Virus record (IMG/VR): IMGVR_UViG_3300030090_006110 | Coordinates: 13,790 to 34,581 of that record | DNA: 20,792 nucleotides | Strand: one strand, 5' to 3' | Source: a virus | Part shown: in pieces, positions 16,111 through 20,792 of the stretch | Position numbering within the stretch: the stretch's first letter is position 1 | Layout of the letters: each line of letters starts with the position of its first letter | Notes under the pieces: model-generated | Told to the model about the DNA's origin: nothing | The model's database searches: none | Seen by the model: only the letters and a program-made list of their open reading frames with translations | Translations under genes and position numbers: made by a program

Positions 16111-17787
16111 CTAAGCAGTGAAATCATCATCAAAGCTAGGAATAGTATCATCGAAATCAAATTCTGGAAAACCAAAATCAAGAATATCAGTTCCTTCAAT
16201 CTCAGATGTTTCTTGGGTGCTTAGTGTAGTATTATCTCTAGCACAACTTACTGACATTTTGTATTCATTGTTACCACTCATAGTATGTTTTATTTTCGTT
16301 ACCAACCATTTGCCTCCGATGAGGTTTGGTGTTGGTGGATTATTCTCTTCGACACTTATAGCAGGGAAATTAATACTAATTACATCTCCTACTCTTAGGG
16401 TTAGATTACCAGCCGCTGTAAAATCTATCTCTTGTGAAAATAACATTGCCATTTGAGCTTTTCTTAAAAGTCTAGCTTTCAGCGGTGCATCCCAGTATCT
16501 AGCTCCCACACTTCTAACATACTCTAGATACTCTGGGTATTTTTCTCCGGTTTTTGGGAACTGACACTTTGTCATGTAATATGGTAAAGAATCATATGGA
16601 TCTGGAATACAACCACAAGCATCAGCGGTTAAACCTGTAGTCAAATAGTCACCATCTGTTAAAGTATTTTGAACCGGATCATATTCTGTATCTTCTTCAT
16701 GCTCACCTAGATTTTCATCTACAGTGGGACAACTAAACGTACCAATAATAGATTGATATGGTGGACCCTTAGTTTCCGAATTTGGAATTGAACCTGTAGC
16801 TCCTCCATATGGAGCAAAATAGTTTCCATAATCATTATCAATATTTTCTAACCACTCAGATGGAAGCCAACCGTACCACCAGTAATTATTTAAATCAACT
16901 CCGCTCCAGTCTGGGCCTAATACCGATTTTATCAATTCGCATTCCAGTGGAATTGCATTTATTTTTTCCTTTAATCCCTCACATGTATACTCATTGCAAT
17001 CATAAGTAAATCCACTATACCCACCTGATATTCCTTCTCCTACTCCAGAATCTCCGGCCCATAAAGGAGGCCATTCACTCCAATCTGGCGGATCCCAAGG
17101 TTCAAAGTATGGATCAAAATCAGGCAAACCTTGGGGGCCGTAATCAGGGAAACCGGGAGTGCCTGAAGGATCGTCTATTGGAGTCCAAGGATTTTCTGGT
17201 GTGCTGAATGGAAAATCTGCCATTAGATCATCTATTTCTGCCGATGGTGCAGAAGGAATAACATCGTCCTCTTCTTCTTGATTATGTCTTCTCAATCTAA
17301 GTTCATATTCTTTTTTAGATCTGCATATCTTGTAGATATCTTCGTATTCTTTTGCTTCATTTATTCTTTGTACGATAGGACCTCTGATTGAATTTCTTAT
17401 TTGAATCATTCTATTCAATTCTAGATCAGTATGAGTGTACCAAACATGTTCAGGATTGCCAACACCGAACGGACTAGAATAATTAAAACCATAACCAGTA
17501 AATTGTTTAAATAAAGGACCGTTTACTGGAAGAGCATTATCAGAAATATCATCCTCTTGATAATTAGTTTCAATATGAGTCCAAGTATTATAATCTGTAA
17601 AATGATCGTACTTGATTTCTTCTTTTTTGAATTGAGCTTCTATGTTTCTATTTGTTGGGACATAGTAATCAAGATACTTCAAATCGAACGCACAACCAGG
17701 TCTGGAAGGATTGTATGTAATTCCAGATGTTTTCCAATTCGGATTATCGGGGAAAATTGGTTCGGTTGAAAGATCTTGATATGGCAT
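16111..17787 (-). CDS. Probable baseplate hub-type protein with low-complexity insert, 558 aa
   Basis: The ATG at 17787 follows GGAG with 9 bases of spacing. Residues 1-165 mix aromatic loops with a helix (LELNRMIQIRNSIRGPIVQR at 122-141, then a charged stretch). About 170-265 is a low-complexity insert rich in P, D, W and G, for example PDFDPYFEPWDPPDWSEWPP at 222-241. Residues 350-410 have scattered cysteines. The C-terminal 430-517 resembles the terminal domain of gp27/late-control-D hub proteins: RLLRKAQMAMLFSQEIDF at 439-456, NLTLRVGDVISINFP at 461-475, GGKWLVTKIKHTM at 491-503, YKMSVSCARD at 509-518. Hub proteins form the central tube-tip trimer. The match is by pattern memory and position next to gp25; a tail-spike or hub-associated role is an alternative. 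The tail 520-558 is acidic. Confidence 0.6.
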   Translation of the reverse strand: MPYQDLSTEPIFPDNPNWKTSGITYNPSRPGCAFDLKYLDYYVPTNRNIEAQFKKEEIKYDHFTDYNTWTHIETNYQEDDISDNALPVNGPLFKQFTGYGFNYSSPFGVGNPEHVWYTHTDLELNRMIQIRNSIRGPIVQRINEAKEYEDIYKICRSKKEYELRLRRHNQEEEDDVIPSAPSAEIDDLMADFPFSTPENPWTPIDDPSGTPGFPDYGPQGLPDFDPYFEPWDPPDWSEWPPLWAGDSGVGEGISGGYSGFTYDCNEYTCEGLKEKINAIPLECELIKSVLGPDWSGVDLNNYWWYGWLPSEWLENIDNDYGNYFAPYGGATGSIPNSETKGPPYQSIIGTFSCPTVDENLGEHEEDTEYDPVQNTLTDGDYLTTGLTADACGCIPDPYDSLPYYMTKCQFPKTGEKYPEYLEYVRSVGARYWDAPLKARLLRKAQMAMLFSQEIDFTAAGNLTLRVGDVISINFPAISVEENNPPTPNLIGGKWLVTKIKHTMSGNNEYKMSVSCARDNTTLSTQETSEIEGTDILDFGFPEFDFDDTIPSFDDDFTA

Positions 17788-17807
17788 TAGTTAAAGCTCC
17801 GTTGTAC

Positions 17808-17815
17808 TATTTATG
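17808..17815 (-). promoter_or_regulatory. Candidate phage late promoter, CATAAATA
   Basis: In the 38-base gap before the hub-type gene the minus strand reads CATAAATA, one mismatch from TATAAATA and 20 bases before the ATG, with a GGAG ribosome site between. Same arrangement as the two other candidates in this window. Confidence 0.45.
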
Positions 17816-17825
17816 ATCTTTTAAT

Positions 17826-20792
17826 TTATCCCGGATCATTATTTACATTACAACACGGACCAAAGCAGAGCGGCCCTGAGAGAGCTGCTTCCGGACAGTT
17901 CCATAGAGAAGTTTGACACTCTGCCGGTGGCCAATCCTGTAAATCATCAGGACATAAACACCAACCATCCGTAAGACATGGACAAGGCACACATTTTTTA
18001 CACATGGTTGTGCCTGGAACGCCATCTGCACAACCAGTTGTCACCAACTGACAACAATTTGGGAATTGACAATCTCCTCCCTCCCAGAACATTTCGCATA
18101 CTGCATCATCCGGACACCGGCAACTACAATTAACGGCTTCACATGATCCTCCGATGTAATTGCCTCCAGTTTCCTCACATGTAGCATTATATGTGTAAGT
18201 GCAACTTGCATCATCTTCTCCATAATTTCTACAGCAAGCTCCATAATCCCAATCTACTGGACAAGCATGATCCCATGTGTCACTTGCTTCGTTATATGTA
18301 GAGCAACTTGTATCCGGTCCTTGCCATACGCCCTCACACGCCTCTTCTAATCTTCTCTGACACCATCTAGGATCTCCGGGCGGATAGCAACAAGCGCCGG
18401 TTTCAGGTTGAGGAGTTGATTCGCCTGGACAGTCGATAATATTTTCACAAGCATATCTGCCACTTATATTACAGCATTTATAGTATCTACTTGCTCCGGG
18501 ATTGAATGGATCAGTATAGTTCCACTGTTCACATGGATCTTGAGGAATACATTCTTCTCCGGGCATAGCTAAGTCTGGATCATATGTATCACTGAACCAA
18601 TAATAGCAAGCATCAGGATCACACTCGTCCTCAAATTTACAATATTTAAATTCTGGCATTGTGCAATCAGTGCCTTCACCAAACCACTCTCCGCCTTTAC
18701 TTTCACAACAAACAGCAGCAGTATCTACACATTCTCCATAAAGACAACATGCTCCGATTACTCCGCTCTGTCCTCCCCAATAATCACAATCATCCTCTGT
18801 TGTTATGAAACATGTAGCACAATCCGAATCAGCTTCAGGATCATCTTCATCACAATCACAATTTTTCACACAGACTATAAGATCAGTTCCATCGGAATCT
18901 TCACCTTCCTCGTCTCGATCTAAGGGATGAGTAGGACTTCCTGTTTCCAAATAAGTTTGTGGATCGCATTCCGCAGGCATCTCATGTTCACAGCATTCGG
19001 GATAGTCCTCTCCTCCAGGCTCACACCCCGGAGGACATTGAGGATTGTTATTATCATCAAGAGGGAGTCCACTTATAAGAACATCCTCACACGGAAAAAC
19101 CATTTCGGGATCACATGTTGGATTCCAATTCCGTATGTTAATTCTTGGAGGTTCAGCTTCTGGACATTTACAAGGAACTCCCTTTTGATGTATGTTAGCG
19201 GTAGGACAAGTTCCTGACTCACCAAACGTAGAGAACCCGTGTATTTCATATTGACTTAATTGAGTGAATGGAGCCATGTATCGAATTGTGCAAGGTGCTG
19301 CTCCCTTGTAGCAACTTTCATATACAGGATTGCCAGTTAAGTCTTGTCTGAAATTAATTGGGGAATCGAAACCAAATTGTTCTGGCCAGGCAGATCCTCC
19401 CCAACCACAATGTTCTTTTCTTTCTCCTCGTTCATATGAACCATCAGGCCATTGTCCACCCGCAGGATTTTGTCCATTACATTCCCACCATCCGGGTATA
19501 GGCCAGTTATTAGGCCAACCACATGCTTCAACTTTATCTGCACTACAGTTACAACATTTAAAGTGTTTAGCCATCATGTCATTCAAACCACCAAGATAAT
19601 CTTCTCCTGTTTTCAGGTGAACTACATTGGTGTCTTGTATGACTCCCTCACCGCCTTGAAAAACTTCTCCAGAATATGGTATCGGACTTGCATCGTAATA
19701 AAATACAGGTAACTCCCAAGGCTGTAAACGAGACTCTATCATTTGATTTTTCGCGTATCCGGCCAGATAGCGTGGAACTTCATCTTGAAATACTTTAACA
19801 CAATCGCAATAATATAAACTGTAATCCATTCTATCAGTGCAATAATTTGTGTGAACATACATCCCCAATGGGCCCGTACTGAGTTCGTCTTTTATATCTC
19901 GATTATTAATATCGTAAAATATTTTATGTTGAACAATCGGAGGAATTAAATCTGCAAACCACCAATAATCTGGATTTGCTGGATACTCCCAAAGAAAACA
20001 ATTTTGATCGCAAGAATGACCAGCACAGAAATTAATAGGTTCTGGAGCTTCATCTTCTTCGGGATTAAAATCATCTGGTAACGGAGGAGTGTAAACATTG
20101 TATGGAGAATCAAACCCACCATGTTCTCCGGGTTCTCGCCACCGAGGTGGATCTATACTGCTGATGTCCTCTTCTGGATGAACAAAATCTCCATATTCAT
20201 GATCAAATTTCAGATAATGTGGATTGAACTTGAAGGTAGCAGCCTCTTCGCCAATATCATCAACGAATAAATCATACAATACCTTTGCAATTTGCCATGC
20301 GCCGGGATTTAAGGGTGTTACAGATTCAACACTTTGTCCCGGTGGAGGGGGACAGCAATCAGGATAATTATCGCCTCCGGGTTCACATCCTGCCGGACAA
20401 TCCCACGCTGGATCTCCCTCAGAGGTACACCAACTCATAGAGCCAGAATTATCTACTCCAAAGTAAATTTGTCCCGGCAGAGGATTGATAGAACCGTCAC
20501 TTAATTTTTGTGGCCCAAATCTTTCTTTGATATCCATATAAAGAGCATTAGCAGCATCAATCGCGCCTGGATCTAATAGATCATGAGTTGGATCAGTTTC
20601 ATTTGGATCGCTAGGAGGCCCAGATTCAAAATAACGATCATAATAAATGAATTTCAATGGTAAATCATATTCATGTATTCCGCATAATCTTGCTTTTTCA
20701 GATTCTTCGGCGGGGGGAATGCCATCAGAAAGGTCATTATCTATTGGTCTATCTGCGAGGTTGATAATACCTCTTGAGTCCTCTCCTCCTCC
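17826..20792 (-). CDS. Cysteine-rich virion-cluster protein with vWA-like motif (5' end outside window)
   Basis: The frame is open from the stop at 17826 to the window edge, 988 visible codons, so the true start lies beyond the window; a TTG at 20657 is only an internal codon. About 110 residues in, PLPGQIYFGVDNSGSMSW (codons around 20480-20430) looks like the first strand and D-x-S-x-S metal site of a von Willebrand A domain. It is followed by a cysteine-rich loop, then a helix (WQIAKVLYDLFVDD). A later HLKTGEDYLGGLNDMM segment could supply the site's threonine, but I see no secure final D-G. The middle is W-, P- and G-rich with cysteine pairs. The C-terminal 350 residues hold about 51 cysteines and three GACC-type repeats like those of the leftmost gene. 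No signal peptide can be judged because the N-terminus is missing. Position upstream of baseplate genes suggests a virion adhesin; this is inference. Confidence 0.82.
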   Translation of the reverse strand, partial: GGGEDSRGIINLADRPIDNDLSDGIPPAEESEKARLCGIHEYDLPLKFIYYDRYFESGPPSDPNETDPTHDLLDPGAIDAANALYMDIKERFGPQKLSDGSINPLPGQIYFGVDNSGSMSWCTSEGDPAWDCPAGCEPGGDNYPDCCPPPPGQSVESVTPLNPGAWQIAKVLYDLFVDDIGEEAATFKFNPHYLKFDHEYGDFVHPEEDISSIDPPRWREPGEHGGFDSPYNVYTPPLPDDFNPEEDEAPEPINFCAGHSCDQNCFLWEYPANPDYWWFADLIPPIVQHKIFYDINNRDIKDELSTGPLGMYVHTNYCTDRMDYSLYYCDCVKVFQDEVPRYLAGYAKNQMIESRLQPWELPVFYYDASPIPYSGEVFQGGEGVIQDTNVVHLKTGEDYLGGLNDMMAKHFKCCNCSADKVEACGWPNNWPIPGWWECNGQNPAGGQWPDGSYERGERKEHCGWGGSAWPEQFGFDSPINFRQDLTGNPVYESCYKGAAPCTIRYMAPFTQLSQYEIHGFSTFGESGTCPTANIHQKGVPCKCPEAEPPRINIRNWNPTCDPEMVFPCEDVLISGLPLDDNNNPQCPPGCEPGGEDYPECCEHEMPAECDPQTYLETGSPTHPLDRDEEGEDSDGTDLIVCVKNCDCDEDDPEADSDCATCFITTEDDCDYWGGQSGVIGACCLYGECVDTAAVCCESKGGEWFGEGTDCTMPEFKYCKFEDECDPDACYYWFSDTYDPDLAMPGEECIPQDPCEQWNYTDPFNPGASRYYKCCNISGRYACENIIDCPGESTPQPETGACCYPPGDPRWCQRRLEEACEGVWQGPDTSCSTYNEASDTWDHACPVDWDYGACCRNYGEDDASCTYTYNATCEETGGNYIGGSCEAVNCSCRCPDDAVCEMFWEGGDCQFPNCCQLVTTGCADGVPGTTMCKKCVPCPCLTDGWCLCPDDLQDWPPAECQTSLWNCPEAALSGPLCFGPCCNVNNDPG
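18126..18755 (-). repeat. Three GACC-type cysteine repeats in the vWA-like protein
   Basis: Three units begin GACC at codons near 18755, 18398 and 18242, each with the same layout as the units in the leftmost gene: GACC, an inner C, then a second C or E-C, a G/W segment and a closing C. A degenerate KCCN...C unit lies between the first and second. They show that the same module was used twice in this cluster. Confidence 0.75.
18990..19037 (-). repeat. Second copy of a 16-residue CEPGG motif
   Basis: The segment CPPGCEPGGEDYPECC nearly repeats CPAGCEPGGDNYPDCC encoded at 20352-20399 in the same gene; 12 of 16 residues are identical, including all five cysteines. It is an internal duplication about 1.36 kb apart. 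Confidence 0.8.
20352..20399 (-). repeat. First copy of a 16-residue CEPGG motif
   Basis: CPAGCEPGGDNYPDCC lies just after the vWA-like metal-site motif and is duplicated at 18990-19037. Here it interrupts the expected vWA core between the first strand and first helix. Confidence 0.8.

Noticed and set aside
16118-16456. Plus-strand 112-codon open frame with hydrophobic stretches
   Set aside because: Antisense to the conserved hub-like C-terminal domain, with no supporting start signal or promoter.
18041-18244. Minus-strand 67-codon frame nested in the cysteine-rich gene
   Set aside because: Out-of-frame reading of the GACC repeat region with no independent start signal.
20657-20657. TTG at 20657 as the start of the vWA-like gene
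   Set aside because: The frame stays open for 45 more codons to the window edge and encodes plausible protein there, and there is no Shine-Dalgarno site before the TTG. The gene is best treated as 5'-truncated.
1-20792. CRISPR arrays, tRNA genes, insertion sequences, integrase or attachment sites
   Set aside because: I saw no regularly spaced direct repeats, cloverleaf genes, transposase reading frames or flanking inverted repeats; nearly all of the window is coding.

Overview
The window is a stretch of a tailed-phage genome, from the tail-baseplate and tail-fibre region of a contractile-tailed (T4-like) virus. Every credible gene lies on the minus strand, gaps between genes are 1 to 51 bases, and there are no housekeeping, RNA or mobile genes. 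The recognisable T4 families are gp25, gp6 and gp8. Their order, the AT-rich base composition, the collagen-like fibres and the style of the fibre modules resemble the large T4-like phages of marine bacteria (cyanophages, pelagiphages and relatives). The sequence does not identify the host.

Layout in transcription order, right to left. (1) 20792-17826: a cysteine-rich protein that is open at its 5' end, with a von Willebrand A-like metal-site motif near the visible N-terminus. (2) 17787-16111: a probable baseplate-hub-type protein with a low-complexity insert. (3) 16059-12326: gp25, gp6 and a protein in the gp7 position, which together would form the inner baseplate wedge. (4) 12315-10741: a gp8-like wedge protein. 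(5) 10705-10034: a short DUF4815-like virion protein. (6) 10027-6683: a long modular fibre with a probable carbohydrate-binding region. (7) 6666-5158: a tail-collar fibre. (8) 5142-3949: a collagen-like fibre. (9) 3934-1: a second collagen-like protein with eight cysteine-rich GACC repeats, open at the window edge.

The genes read as one late virion-assembly cluster. The baseplate wedge and hub are made first in the order. The adsorption apparatus follows: attachment proteins, fibres and modules facing the host surface. Three gaps are long enough to hold a promoter, and each contains an NATAAATA sequence like the T4 late promoter core, 19 to 22 bases before a start codon and followed by a Shine-Dalgarno site. 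The other junctions look translationally coupled.

The unusual part is the cysteine-rich material. Two giant virion genes, about 15 kb apart at the two ends of the cluster, share a GACC-type cysteine repeat at roughly 14% cysteine, and one of them also has the vWA-like adhesion motif. Several core baseplate proteins carry inserts that I do not expect in their families. I read this as a phage that decorates its baseplate and fibres with disulfide-stabilised adhesin modules. That reading is inference.
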